A program made the translations under genes and the position numbers. A DNA stretch of 45,295 nucleotides from Betaproteobacteria bacterium (GTDB lineage: Bacteria > Pseudomonadota > Gammaproteobacteria > Burkholderiales > Rhodocyclaceae): NCBI GenBank assembly GCA_012026675.1, contig VEPA01000234.1:1-45295 (forward strand), read 5' to 3'. Shown one piece after another: positions 17,219 through 25,975 of the stretch (position 1 is the first letter of the stretch; each line of letters starts with the position of its first letter). Under the pieces are notes generated by a model. That model made no database searches and was not told the DNA's origin. It was given only the letters and a program-made list of their open reading frames with translations.

Positions 17219-19429
17219 TCAGTATTTCACTCGGGCAAAGTAGGTCTTCTGCGCCGCATCGAGCGCCTGGCGCAAGGTCACGATGCCCATGTCGGCCAGC
17301 AGAGGAATCATCTTGAGAAAGACTTCGCCGGTGACGAAGGCATCGCCCAATGCCGTGTGGCGACCGATGACATTGATTCCCAGACGTTCGGCGATGCTTT
17401 CCAGACGGTGCGACTCCTGGTTGGGATGAATCACCGCCGACAGAAGCAGCGTGTCGAGCACAGGCTGGGTGAAGCGAACGCCAAGGCTGTCTTCCTTCAA
17501 CTGGAAGAAACGCATGTCGAAGGCGGCGTTGTGCGCCACCAGCACGGTCTCGGCACAGAACTCGTGAAAGGCCGGCAAGACCACGTCGAGCCGCGGCTGG
17601 CCATTCACCATGGCTTCGGTGATGCCGTGGATGGGGATGCCTTCCGGTTTCAGCGGAATCCCCGGATCGACCAGCTGATCGAATATTTCCTGGCGCAGCA
17701 GGCGATTGTTGACGATGCGCACCGCGCCAAGCTGGATGATTTCGTCGCCTTCGGAAGGCTGCAGCCCGGTGGTCTCGGTATCGAACACCGAGTAGGTCAG
17801 CTCGGTCAGCTTGCGCTCGGGATCGATGCCCGAACCCGCGGCGTCGCGCGCGGCGAACAGGTCGAAATCGTAGTACTCGGGACGGCTGTCGCTGTGCAGG
17901 TGCTGCGCCTGGTCGATCACGGCTGCGTCGGGCGTGGCGGCGGCCGGCAGCACGATGCGGAAGAAGGCCCGGTGCGCCGCCTTTTCGCGCTGGTACCAGA
18001 TCTCGCCGCCGTGACGGTCGATGACGTCGCGCAGGGTCAGCGGACTGGTCTCGGCGCCGACATTCATGGGTTCGAGCTCCCAGGTGTAGAGGGTTTCCGA
18101 CGACACCGTGGTACCGGACCAGATCAGGTCGACGAAAACCATCTTGCCCTCGGTAGCGAGCCGCAAACGCAGTTCGCGAATCTCGTAATGGTCCTGCAGG
18201 CGCGAAGCGAGAAAGGTGATGGCCTGGATCAGGGCGAAGCTGTCCACGCGCATCCACAAGCTGGCGTCCTGGCTTTCGTGCTTGATCGGCAGTTGCAGCT
18301 TGTCCTCGATGCGACGCGCTGCCGCGGCCAGGATATCGACCGCCAGCACATCCTCCAGCGGCCAGCGGGTTTTCAGCGAATCGGCAAAGCGGCTCATGGT
18401 GCTTTCGAGTTTGCCGCTCATCGCCGCCGCCTCGTCGGCGATCACGCGCATGAAGCGCGCGCGGTAGTCGGCCTCCATCTCGGGCGAGTCGATCAGGGTC
18501 TCGACCGCGGCGCGGATGTTGCCCAGCGCCGCCCGGTTGCCGTCGGTCAGCGCCTGCAGCGCCTGATCGCGCTCCGCCTCGCGCTCGAAGTTGCGCGTGA
18601 TGTTTTCTATGGTCAGGACGTAGCCCGTGACCTGCAAGTCGGCACCGATCGGGGTCACCACCCCTTCCTCCTTCGTTGTCTCGGCGCGGCCCAGCACCGG
18701 AGCCATTTGGCAACGCAACAAAGCGCCGTTACGGGTCGATGTGATGAAGTTCGCGGTCGGCTCCGCGCTGCCGCGGCGCAGGCGCTGCTGGATGTTCTCC
18801 AGCGAATGTGTGATCTGTCCGCGTTCCAGAATGGAAAAGATCGAACGGCCAAGCCCGATCAGCGCCCCGCCGCTCATCGAGGTCGGTCCCTGGGCCAGGG
18901 CCTTGAACTGCAACCGGGCGCGGCTGTTGTAAAGCAGGATGCGGCCGTCTAGATTGCACACCACGACGCCCAGCGCAAGTTCCGACATCAGCGCGGCAAG
19001 CCGGTTCTTTTCCTCCTCCACCGTCGCCTTGGCCTGGCCGATCTGCGCCTCGACGTCGTTCAGCAACTCGTCCCTTTGCTGTGCCAGGTCGTTGGCGGCG
19101 CGAGCCAGTTCGCGGATCTCGGGCGGACCTTCCGGCGCTACGCGAAAATTGCGGTTGGCGCCCAGCATCAGGCGCAGCGTCTCGGCCATGCGCAGCAGGC
19201 CATGGACATACTGCTGGAACAGGCTGCGCAGCAGGATGACGCCGCCGATGAAGCCCAGCAGTGTCATCAGTCCGCCCAGCGGCAGGCGCGGCAGCAGAAA
19301 CTCGGCGAAGGCAGCGCGCTCGGCATCCTTCGCGTCGGCGCACAGCAGCAGCGCGGTAAGCGCGAACGGTCCGGTCATCAGCAGGCCCAGCACGCCGGCT
19401 GCAAGGATGAAACGAAACTTTGCTTTCAT
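17219..19429 (-). CDS. Membrane sensor-like protein fused to DnaQ-type 3'-5' exonuclease
   Basis: A 736-aa fusion. Two membrane helices (about 6-29 and 52-70) are followed by a HAMP-like linker, a PAS-like region (about 145-270), and a kinase-like region. The kinase part is degenerate: no phosphorylatable His where HELRTPL would be (GNRAALGNIRAAVETL), and no recognisable N box. A G2-like tail DVIDRHGGEIWYQ remains. Residues 544-736 are a DEDDh exonuclease like the DNA polymerase III epsilon subunit, with FDTET (549-553), HNAAFD (633-638) and HTALGDA (691-697), so it should be catalytically competent. It overlaps the response-regulator gene by four bases (ATGA). DnaQ-type proteins next to DUF294 genes and acetate transporters are known in pseudomonads. 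The membrane sensor fusion is what stands out here. Confidence 0.85.
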   Translation of the reverse strand: MKAKFRFILAAGVLGLLMTGPFALTALLLCADAKDAERAAFAEFLLPRLPLGGLMTLLGFIGGVILLRSLFQQYVHGLLRMAETLRLMLGANRNFRVAPEGPPEIRELARAANDLAQQRDELLNDVEAQIGQAKATVEEEKNRLAALMSELALGVVVCNLDGRILLYNSRARLQFKALAQGPTSMSGGALIGLGRSIFSILERGQITHSLENIQQRLRRGSAEPTANFITSTRNGALLRCQMAPVLGRAETTKEEGVVTPIGADLQVTGYVLTIENITRNFEREAERDQALQALTDGNRAALGNIRAAVETLIDSPEMEADYRARFMRVIADEAAAMSGKLESTMSRFADSLKTRWPLEDVLAVDILAAAARRIEDKLQLPIKHESQDASLWMRVDSFALIQAITFLASRLQDHYEIRELRLRLATEGKMVFVDLIWSGTTVSSETLYTWELEPMNVGAETSPLTLRDVIDRHGGEIWYQREKAAHRAFFRIVLPAAATPDAAVIDQAQHLHSDSRPEYYDFDLFAARDAAGSGIDPERKLTELTYSVFDTETTGLQPSEGDEIIQLGAVRIVNNRLLRQEIFDQLVDPGIPLKPEGIPIHGITEAMVNGQPRLDVVLPAFHEFCAETVLVAHNAAFDMRFFQLKEDSLGVRFTQPVLDTLLLSAVIHPNQESHRLESIAERLGINVIGRHTALGDAFVTGEVFLKMIPLLADMGIVTLRQALDAAQKTYFARVKY

Positions 19430-19791
19430 TCCAGCAAGGACTTGATCTGGACGACGAGGTCCTTGGTCGAAAACGGCTTGGTGATGTAGGCGTTGGCACC
19501 CAGCGCGAGACCCTTGGTGACTTCCGTCTCGCGACCCTTGGCGGTCAGCATGATGATCTTGACGTCGACCAGCGCGGGATTGGCGCGCAGCGACTCGCAG
19601 ACTTCGAAGCCTGACTTCTTCGGCATCATCACGTCGAGCAGGATCAGGTCGGGGCGAAATTCGGACGCGAGCCGTAACGCGGCATCGCCATCGGTTGCTA
19701 CCGCGATCTCGAAGCCTTCCTTCTTCATCAGGTATTCAAGCGAAATGACGATATTCGGCTCGTCATCGACAATCAGGATGCGATGGCTCAC
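19426..19791 (-). CDS. Single-domain response regulator (CheY-like receiver)
   Basis: Receiver domain alone, 121 aa. The acidic pocket (VDDE near residue 9), the phospho-acceptor Asp in LILLDVMMP, the conserved Thr in IIMLTAKG and the Lys in YITKPFS are all present. There is no DNA-binding or enzymatic output domain. The start is GTG at 19791, which overlaps the kinase stop by four bases (GTGA), and its own stop overlaps the exonuclease-fusion start by four bases. This makes it the likely phosphorylation partner of the upstream symporter-kinase. CrbR and CbrB, the partners of related kinases, carry output domains, so signalling here must pass by protein contact. Confidence 0.92.
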   Translation of the reverse strand: MSHRILIVDDEPNIVISLEYLMKKEGFEIAVATDGDAALRLASEFRPDLILLDVMMPKKSGFEVCESLRANPALVDVKIIMLTAKGRETEVTKGLALGANAYITKPFSTKDLVVQIKSLLE

Positions 19792-22556
19792 GATGCCTCC
19801 CCCTTGGATTTATTTTTGTCATTATCGCCTGCCTGACGCGGCAAGGTGAACACAAAACGCGCGCCGGCACCGTGGGCGCTTTCGACCCACAAGCGGCCAT
19901 TGAAATATTCGATGATCTGGCGGCTGATCGGCAGGCCGAGGCCGGTACCCTGCGGCTTGTCGGTCAGCACGTCGGTGGTGCCCGACCCCTGGCGAAACTT
20001 GTCGAATATGACTTCCTGATCCTCGGCATGTATGCCCGGGCCATTGTCCGTGACGCTGACGCGCACCTCGTTCGCCGTGCCGCCGGCGGCAACTGTCACG
20101 CGTCCGCTGTCCGCCGGCACGAATTTCAGAGCATTCGACAGCAGGTTCACCATCACCTGCATCAGGCGGTCGCGGGCGGCCATGACACCGAGGCCGGCCT
20201 CGCATTGTTCAAGATCCAGCGTCACGCACTTTTCGGCAAAGAGGACGGTGAGCGAATCCGCCGCCTCGCGGATTACTTCGCCGACATCGACGGCGGCAAC
20301 GGTCCATTCGGCGCGCCCGGATTCCAGCTTGGCCAGGTCGAGGATCTGGTTGATCAGGCGCGACAGACGCACCGTCTCGCTGACGATGATGGAGAGAAAG
20401 CGCTTGCGCTGTTCGAGTTCTATTTCGGGGTCTTCGTGCAGCATTTCGGAAAAGGCCCGGATCGAGGTCAGCGGCGTGCGCAATTCGTGGGTTACCGTCG
20501 AGATGAAATCGTCCTTCATGCGGTCCAGTTCGCGCAGGCGGGCATTGGCCTCGCGCAGTTCTCCCGTGGCTATCCTCAGTTCCAGAGACTTCTGCTCGAG
20601 TTCGCGCGTATAGGCGCGCACCTGCGAGGCTTCGTCGAGGATGTTCATCACCTCGTCGATGCCCAGCGGCTCTTCGGTCACTACCGAGGCGACCATGGCC
20701 CGTGAAGATGCCGAACCGATCGCTCCCGCCAGCAGGGTCTCGGCGAAGTTCACCAGACGCGTATCTGCGGGAAGCTCCTCCATGTTGCGCAGGCCGCGTT
20801 CTGTCGCATGGCGGGAAAACGCATCTTCCGCCCTTTCCCGACCAAGGAAACGGCTGGCCAGCGGCAACAGGTCGGCGACGCCTGCGCTGCCGCGCCAGGC
20901 GGACAGGCCCGCTACTTCGGCGCCGCCGACGAACAAGGTCGCCTGGCGTGCCTCGCGCACATTTGGCGTGCGCTGCAGCGAGACGCCGATGTAGGCGCCG
21001 AGATTGGCCAGGAGGCTCCACACCAGGCAATGCGTGATTTCATCGAGCCCGGTAAGGCCGAACAGGTGCTGCGGACGCAACAGTTCGAAGCCGAACAGGC
21101 CGTGGGCGATGCAGCCGTCCGGCAGCCATCCCGACTTGGCGAACGAGGGCAGCAACAGCGTGTATGCCCACAGTACGAAACCCGCCGCGAGGCCGGCCAG
21201 CGCGCCTTCGCGGGTGCCGCCCTTCCAGAACAGGCCGCCGATCACCACCGGCGCGAACTGCGCCACCGCGGCAAAGGAGATCAGGCCGATCGAGACCAGC
21301 GCATAGGCTTCGCCGGCGACGCGGAAATACAGGTAGCCGAGGCCGAGGATCACGGCGATGGCCCAGCGCCGGATTTCCAGCAGCAGGCCGGAGAGGTCCG
21401 CGCGCGCCGCGAGGCCGAGGATGGGCAGGCGCAGCAGCGCCGGCATGACCAGGTCGTTGCAGACCATGGTCGACAGCGCAAAGGTATCGACGATGACCAT
21501 GCCGGTCGCCGCCGACAGGCCGCCGATATACACGAACAGCGCCAGCGCTTCGTGCTGATGGGCCATCGGCAGGGTCAGGACGAAGGTGTCGGCGTCCACC
21601 CCGGCACCCTGAAAATGCAGCATGCCGGCCAGCGCCACGGGCAGCACGAAGATGTTGATCAGGAACAGGTAGAGCGGGAAAATCCACACCGCGCGACGCA
21701 AATGGCTGGCGTCGACGTTCTCCACCACGGCGATCTGGAACTGGCGCGGCAGCAGCAGCGAGGCGAACAAGGACAGGAAGATCAGCGTGCCCCAGGTGCC
21801 GTAGGCCGCCGGAGAGTCGGCGGTGGCGAGACGGCGCGCAACCGCAGGTACCTTGGCCGCCTGCGCAAAAATGTCGGCGACGCCATCGTGCATGCCCCAG
21901 ACGACGAAAATTCCGACCGCAAGGAAGGCGGCAAGCTTGACCATCGATTCGACCGCGATCGCGGCGACCATGCCTTCGTGCCGCTCCGTGGCATCAAGGT
22001 GGCGGGTGCCGAAGAGGATGGTGAAGGCGGCGAGGATCATCGCGACGTAGAGCGCGCTGTCCTGCAACAGCGGCACGGCGCCCGCCTTGGCCGGCATGAT
22101 GATTTCCGGGTAACTTGCAAGAATCGCAAAACTGTTGGAAACCGCCTTGAGCTGAAGGGCAATGTAGGGAATCACGCCGACCACCGCGATGACGGTCACC
22201 AGGCCGCCGAGCAACTGGCTCTTGCCGTAGCGCGAAGCGACGAAGTCTGCAATCGAGGTAATGCGATTGGTCTTGGCCACCCGGATCATCTTGTGCAGGA
22301 TGAATCCGGCCAGGGCGAACAAAAGGGTCGGACCGAGATAGATCGGCAGGAAGCCGATGCCACTGGCTGCCGCACGGCCGACACTGCCGTAGAAAGTCCA
22401 GGTCGTGCAATACACGCCCAGCGAGAGCGCATACACCACCGGATTGGCGATCAGGGAGCGCCCGGTATCGGCACGCCGATCGGCATACCAGGCGATGGCA
22501 AACAGGAAGCCTAGATACAGAAACGAGGCGAGGACGATGACCCAGCCTTGGAGCAT
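19788..22556 (-). CDS. SLC5-type solute symporter/histidine kinase fusion (CrbS/CbrA-like)
   Basis: Hybrid sensor of 922 aa. The first ~500 residues are a 12-13-helix sodium:solute symporter domain. After a linker comes a full histidine kinase: His690 in THELRTPLTS, N box NLLSNALKF, G1 DNGPGI and G2 GTGLGLPIS. Such fusions (CrbS, CbrA, MxtR) sense or import small carbon compounds; CrbS-CrbR activates acs in Vibrio and Pseudomonas. The neighbouring acs supports an acetate-linked role. I chose the ATG at 22556 with GGAGG upstream. A longer reading frame would run through the palindromic repeats and has no symporter homology. The response regulator overlaps its stop. Confidence 0.87.
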   Translation of the reverse strand: MLQGWVIVLASFLYLGFLFAIAWYADRRADTGRSLIANPVVYALSLGVYCTTWTFYGSVGRAAASGIGFLPIYLGPTLLFALAGFILHKMIRVAKTNRITSIADFVASRYGKSQLLGGLVTVIAVVGVIPYIALQLKAVSNSFAILASYPEIIMPAKAGAVPLLQDSALYVAMILAAFTILFGTRHLDATERHEGMVAAIAVESMVKLAAFLAVGIFVVWGMHDGVADIFAQAAKVPAVARRLATADSPAAYGTWGTLIFLSLFASLLLPRQFQIAVVENVDASHLRRAVWIFPLYLFLINIFVLPVALAGMLHFQGAGVDADTFVLTLPMAHQHEALALFVYIGGLSAATGMVIVDTFALSTMVCNDLVMPALLRLPILGLAARADLSGLLLEIRRWAIAVILGLGYLYFRVAGEAYALVSIGLISFAAVAQFAPVVIGGLFWKGGTREGALAGLAAGFVLWAYTLLLPSFAKSGWLPDGCIAHGLFGFELLRPQHLFGLTGLDEITHCLVWSLLANLGAYIGVSLQRTPNVREARQATLFVGGAEVAGLSAWRGSAGVADLLPLASRFLGRERAEDAFSRHATERGLRNMEELPADTRLVNFAETLLAGAIGSASSRAMVASVVTEEPLGIDEVMNILDEASQVRAYTRELEQKSLELRIATGELREANARLRELDRMKDDFISTVTHELRTPLTSIRAFSEMLHEDPEIELEQRKRFLSIIVSETVRLSRLINQILDLAKLESGRAEWTVAAVDVGEVIREAADSLTVLFAEKCVTLDLEQCEAGLGVMAARDRLMQVMVNLLSNALKFVPADSGRVTVAAGGTANEVRVSVTDNGPGIHAEDQEVIFDKFRQGSGTTDVLTDKPQGTGLGLPISRQIIEYFNGRLWVESAHGAGARFVFTLPRQAGDNDKNKSKGEAS

Positions 22557-22567
22557 TACGCCTCCGC

Positions 22568-22795
22568 AGCGCCGCCCCAAGGGCGTAGGCAGGGTTTCGT
22601 GGAGCACTGCTCCACGCTGCCGAAGCCGGCCGGCTGTGCAAAGCCGGCCGTGGGCCACGTAAAGCCAAGCACAAGGACGTCGCGTAGCGACGGAACCACG
22701 GTCACCCCGTTCCTTGGGGTGGAGGCGGGAATTCGCGGAGCATTGCTCCGCGCCGCCGCAGCCGGTCGGCTGTGCAAAGCCGACCGTGGGGCGCG
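22568..22795. repeat. Two REP-like palindromic units with compensatory changes
   Basis: Two related units, about 22599-22658 and 22736-22795, share roughly 50 of 58 bases in the same orientation. Each has a short stem (GTGGAGCA/TGCTCCAC in the first, GCGGAGCA/TGCTCCGC in the second) and a longer stem around the loop TGTGCAA. Bases that differ between copies change on both sides of the stem, so pairing is kept. A further perfect stem CGTCGC-GTA-GCGACG lies between the units near 22680. The block fills the whole gap between the small membrane gene and the kinase gene. Confidence 0.7.
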
Positions 22796-22818
22796 GGCTG
22801 GGGGAAAGGTCGTCATGC

Positions 22819-23019
22819 TCAGTCCTTCCTGCTTTCAACCACCCAGGCCATTTGCGCGATGAGCGCCAGCCAGGATCCCATCAGCCAGGCATACAGCGGC
22901 GGCATGCCGAAGAAATCGCCGCCGCGGTTGAACACCGACAACAGGGGGTAGTTGAAAAAGAAGCAGCCGAGCAGGAACAGGAAACCCAGGCGTTGCGCGA
23001 CGAGTCGGGAGCGGATCAT
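22819..23019 (-). CDS. Small two-helix membrane protein upstream of symporter-kinase (CbrX-like)
   Basis: A 66-aa protein with two predicted membrane helices (residues about 8-25, LGFLFLLGCFFFNYPLLS, and 37-58, PPLYAWLMGSWLALIAQMAW) and a short charged end. The ATG at 23019 has a near-perfect ribosome binding site, GGAGGTGATGAC. Small membrane proteins commonly precede SLC5 symporters and the CbrA/CrbS sensor kinases; in Pseudomonas the small gene before cbrA is called cbrX and is translationally coupled to it. Here the kinase start is separated by 262 bases of palindromic repeat, so coupling is lost or altered. The role is probably to assist or stabilise the symporter domain, which is inference. 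Confidence 0.75.
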   Translation of the reverse strand: MIRSRLVAQRLGFLFLLGCFFFNYPLLSVFNRGGDFFGMPPLYAWLMGSWLALIAQMAWVVESRKD

Positions 23020-23123
23020 GTCATCACCTCCAGAGAAAGCCAGAAAGCATGGTACCCCGCCGCAGCCCTCTTGCGCTTGGCTCATCCCACAAGGGGATAC
23101 CGTCCTCGCGTTCCGCTCGGACA

Positions 23124-23156
23124 TAAAAAAGCGCCCGTCTTGCGAGGGGCGCTTCT
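23124..23156 (-). terminator. Rho-independent terminator of acs
   Basis: In the acs direction the stem AAGCGCCC/GGGCGCTT closes a 10-nt loop and is followed by TTTTTTAT. It begins about 18 nt after the acs stop. It would separate acs from the small membrane gene and kinase operon downstream, whose first gene starts about 105 nt further on. Confidence 0.85.
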
Positions 23157-23173
23157 TAATCTCATGCCAGGGC

Positions 23174-25156
23174 TTATGCGTTTTGTTTCAGCTGATCCAG
23201 AATTCCCGGATTTTCCAGTGTCGATACATCCTGGGTGATCTCCTCGTTCTTGGCCAGGCTGCGCAGCAGGCGGCGCATGATCTTGCCCGAACGCGTCTTC
23301 GGCAGGTTCTCGCCGAAGCGGATGTCCTTGGGCTTGGCGATCGGACCGATTTCCTTGCCGACCCAGTTGCGCAGCTCGTTGGCGATCTTCTTTGCATCTT
23401 CGCCACTCGGGCGCGCCTGCTTCAGCACTACGAAGGCGCAGATCGCCTCGCCGGTCAGGTCGTCGGGACGTCCGACCACGGCGGCCTCCGCCACCAGCGG
23501 GTTGGAGACCAGCGCCGATTCGATTTCCATGGTACCCATGCGGTGGCCGGAGACGTTCAGCACGTCGTCGATGCGGCCCATGATGGTGAAGTAGCCGGTC
23601 TTGGCATCGCGCATCGCGCCGTCGCCGGCGAGGTACAGGGTGCCGCCGATATCAGCGGGGAAATAGGACTTGCTGTAGCGCTCCGGATCGCCGTAGATGG
23701 TGCGGATCATCGACGGCCAGGGCTTCTTGACCACCAGGAAACCGCCCTTGCCCCACTCGACGTCATTGCCCGTCTCATCGACGATGGCGGCCGCGATGCC
23801 GGGGAAAGGCAGGGTGCAGGAACCCGGCACCAGTGGCGTGACGCCAGGCAGCGGGGTGATCATGTGGCCGCCGGTTTCGGTCTGCCAGAAGGTATCGACG
23901 ATCGGGCAGCGCGCGCCGCCGACGTTGTTGTAGTACCACATCCAGGCTTCCGGATTGATCGGCTCGCCGACCGTGCCGAGGATGCGCAGGCTGGAGAGGT
24001 CGTAGCTCTTCGGATGCGTAGCCGGCGTGTTCTCGCCGGACTTGATCAGCGAGCGGATGGCGGTCGGCGCGGTGTAGAACACGGTGACCTTGTGCGCCTG
24101 GATGGTCTTCCAGAAACGGCCGGCATCCGGATAGGTCGGCACGCCCTCGAACACGATCTCGGTGGCGCCGCAGGCCAGCGGGCCATAGGTGATGTAGGTA
24201 TGGCCGGTGACCCAGCCGATGTCGGCTGTGCACCAGAAGACATCGTCGGGCTTGATGTCGAAGGTCCACTTCATGGTCAGGATCGCATGCAGCAGGTAAC
24301 CGCCCGAGCTGTGCTGGACGCCCTTCGGCTTGCCGGTGGAACCGGAGGTGTAGAGCAGGAACAGCGGATGCTCGGCACCCACCCACTCGGGTTCGCAGAC
24401 GTCGGACTGGCCGGCGGTGACATCGTCCCACCACTGATCGCGGCCGGCCACCATGTTGCAGGTGCCGCCGGTGCGCTTGAAGACGATGACGGTCTTGATC
24501 GACTCGCAACCGCCCATGGCGATGCCCTCGTCGACCGCCGGCTTCAAGGGGATGTTCTTGCCGCCGCGGCACTGCTCATCAGAGGTGATGACGGCAACGG
24601 CGCCGGCATCCTGGATGCGTTCCTGCACCGACTTGGCGGAGAAGCCGCCGAACACCACGGAATGGATGGCGCCGATGCGGGCGCAGGCCTGCATGGCGAC
24701 TACGCCTTCGATCGACATCGGCATGTAGATCAGCACGCGATCGCCCATCTTGATGCCCTGCGCCTTCAGCCCGTTGGCAAAGCGTGAAACGCGGGACAAC
24801 AGTTCCTTGTAGGTGACCTTGGTGACCTGGCCGCCGTCGGCTTCGAAAATGATGGCGACCTTGTCGCCCAGCCCGGCTTCGATGTTGCGATCGAGGCAGT
24901 TGTAGGAAACATTCAGCTTGCCATCGGCAAACCACTGGTAGAAAGGAGCGTTGGATTCGTCCAGCGACTTGGTGAACGGCTGCTTCCAGCTGACATGCTC
25001 CTTGGCCAGACGCGCCCAGTAACCGGCGTAATCCTGCTCGGCTTCCTTGCACAGCGCCTCGTAGGCCGCCATCCCGGAAATCGTGGCCTGCTTGACCACG
25101 GCGTCCGACGGGGGAAATACACGAGTTTCCGTGACATTTGATTCGATGCTGGACAT
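23174..25156 (-). CDS. acs: Acetyl-CoA synthetase
   Basis: AMP-forming acetate-CoA ligase, 660 aa, converting acetate, ATP and CoA to acetyl-CoA in the cytoplasm. The adenylate-forming core motif [11 protein letters not shown] is present, as are [22 protein letters not shown] and the C-terminal hinge/lysine region [12 protein letters not shown]. That lysine is the acetylation site that inactivates Acs in other bacteria. I chose the ATG at 25156, which has AGGAG eight bases upstream; a TTG two codons earlier is too close to that site. A strong terminator follows. The symporter-kinase operon downstream on the same strand resembles the CrbS system that controls acs elsewhere. Confidence 0.96.
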   Translation of the reverse strand: MSSIESNVTETRVFPPSDAVVKQATISGMAAYEALCKEAEQDYAGYWARLAKEHVSWKQPFTKSLDESNAPFYQWFADGKLNVSYNCLDRNIEAGLGDKVAIIFEADGGQVTKVTYKELLSRVSRFANGLKAQGIKMGDRVLIYMPMSIEGVVAMQACARIGAIHSVVFGGFSAKSVQERIQDAGAVAVITSDEQCRGGKNIPLKPAVDEGIAMGGCESIKTVIVFKRTGGTCNMVAGRDQWWDDVTAGQSDVCEPEWVGAEHPLFLLYTSGSTGKPKGVQHSSGGYLLHAILTMKWTFDIKPDDVFWCTADIGWVTGHTYITYGPLACGATEIVFEGVPTYPDAGRFWKTIQAHKVTVFYTAPTAIRSLIKSGENTPATHPKSYDLSSLRILGTVGEPINPEAWMWYYNNVGGARCPIVDTFWQTETGGHMITPLPGVTPLVPGSCTLPFPGIAAAIVDETGNDVEWGKGGFLVVKKPWPSMIRTIYGDPERYSKSYFPADIGGTLYLAGDGAMRDAKTGYFTIMGRIDDVLNVSGHRMGTMEIESALVSNPLVAEAAVVGRPDDLTGEAICAFVVLKQARPSGEDAKKIANELRNWVGKEIGPIAKPKDIRFGENLPKTRSGKIMRRLLRSLAKNEEITQDVSTLENPGILDQLKQNA

Positions 25157-25180
25157 TGACAACTCTCCTCTCGCATGTAG

Positions 25181-25334
25181 CCGGATGACATCCGGATGAA
25201 AATGAGTTCCGCCAGGCTGGCTTTGGCCGCCAAACGGACATTTCGTGATTTGCTGATGGAAGCAAACGCTGCCGCCGACCGGTCTGGCTGCAAACCGGAA
25301 CCGCGCATTCTAAGAGCTTGCACATTAAAGTAAA
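25181..25334 (-). promoter_or_regulatory. acs upstream region: promoter and inverted repeats
   Basis: Reading toward acs, -35 TTTACT (25329-25334) and -10 TAGAAT (25307-25312) are spaced by 16 bases. Between that promoter and the gene lie two perfect dyads, TTTGGC-C-GCCAAA (25222-25234) and CCGGAT-GAC-ATCCGG (25181-25195). They fall in a leader of about 140 nt, so they may act as operator sites or RNA stems. Binding proteins cannot be named from sequence. The 270-bp gap is shared with the divergent yqhA gene. Confidence 0.4.
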
Positions 25335-25426
25335 AGCCCCTTACATGCGACTTACGCCGCAGGCCGCATCAAGCGGCAGGTCCTGGGGTAAGATTGCTGC
25401 CCCGCAACACTAGGTATTCCCCAGAC

Positions 25427-25963
25427 ATGAACCAAATCGTCAAGCCGATGGAAAACCTCATCTTCTGGAGCCGCTGGATCCAGGCTCCCCTGTACCTTGG
25501 CCTGATCGTCGCCCAAGTCATCTATTGCTGGCTGTTCATGGTCGAACTGAGTCACCTCGTGCACGGGGCCATCGCCGCCGACCGCGTCAGCGAGACCGAC
25601 GTCATGCTGGCCGTCCTCGGCCTGATCGACGTGGTCATGATCGCCAACCTTCTGGTCATGGTCATCATCGGCGGATACGAGACCTTCGTCTCGCGCCTCG
25701 ACCTCGAAGGCCACCCGGACCAGCCCGAGTGGCTGTCGCACGTCAACGCCGGCGTGCTCAAGATCAAGCTGTCGACGGCCATCATCGGCATCTCTTCGAT
25801 CCACCTGTTGAAGACCTTCATCAACGCCGCCAATCTGACCGAGCATACGATCAAGTGGCAGGTCCTCATCCATGTCGTATTTCTGGTCTCCGCCGTCGCC
25901 ATGGCCGCGGTCGACTGGATGATGACCCACAACCTCGCCCAGCAGCGCGCCAAACATCACTGA
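25427..25963 (+). CDS. YqhA/UPF0114 family membrane protein
   Basis: A 178-aa inner-membrane protein of the UPF0114 (YqhA) family, function unknown. The hallmark N-terminus is present ([21 protein letters not shown]), with three or four hydrophobic helices at roughly 18-44, 58-85, 110-130 and 143-163. The conserved [19 protein letters not shown] loop and [16 protein letters not shown] follow. I chose the ATG at 25427 because the family starts close to this Met; a GTG-type upstream extension has no support. The gene ends 12 nt before the fumarase start and shares its direction, so the two are probably co-transcribed. Confidence 0.88.
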   Translation: MNQIVKPMENLIFWSRWIQAPLYLGLIVAQVIYCWLFMVELSHLVHGAIAADRVSETDVMLAVLGLIDVVMIANLLVMVIIGGYETFVSRLDLEGHPDQPEWLSHVNAGVLKIKLSTAIIGISSIHLLKTFINAANLTEHTIKWQVLIHVVFLVSAVAMAAVDWMMTHNLAQQRAKHH

Positions 25964-25975
25964 CCCGGAGCCGCC

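Noticed and set aside
14313-17243. 976-codon open frame on the plus strand
   Set aside because: Antisense to both DUF294 genes, low-complexity His/Gln/Arg-rich translation, no start signal.
17217-18713. N-terminal extension of the short DUF294 frame to 854 codons
   Set aside because: The extra part runs through the exonuclease-fusion gene in another frame and resembles nothing; the ATG at 17216 fits the family.
22557-22838. N-terminal extension of the symporter-kinase frame
   Set aside because: It translates the palindromic repeats; the ATG at 22556 has a good ribosome binding site and begins the first membrane helix.
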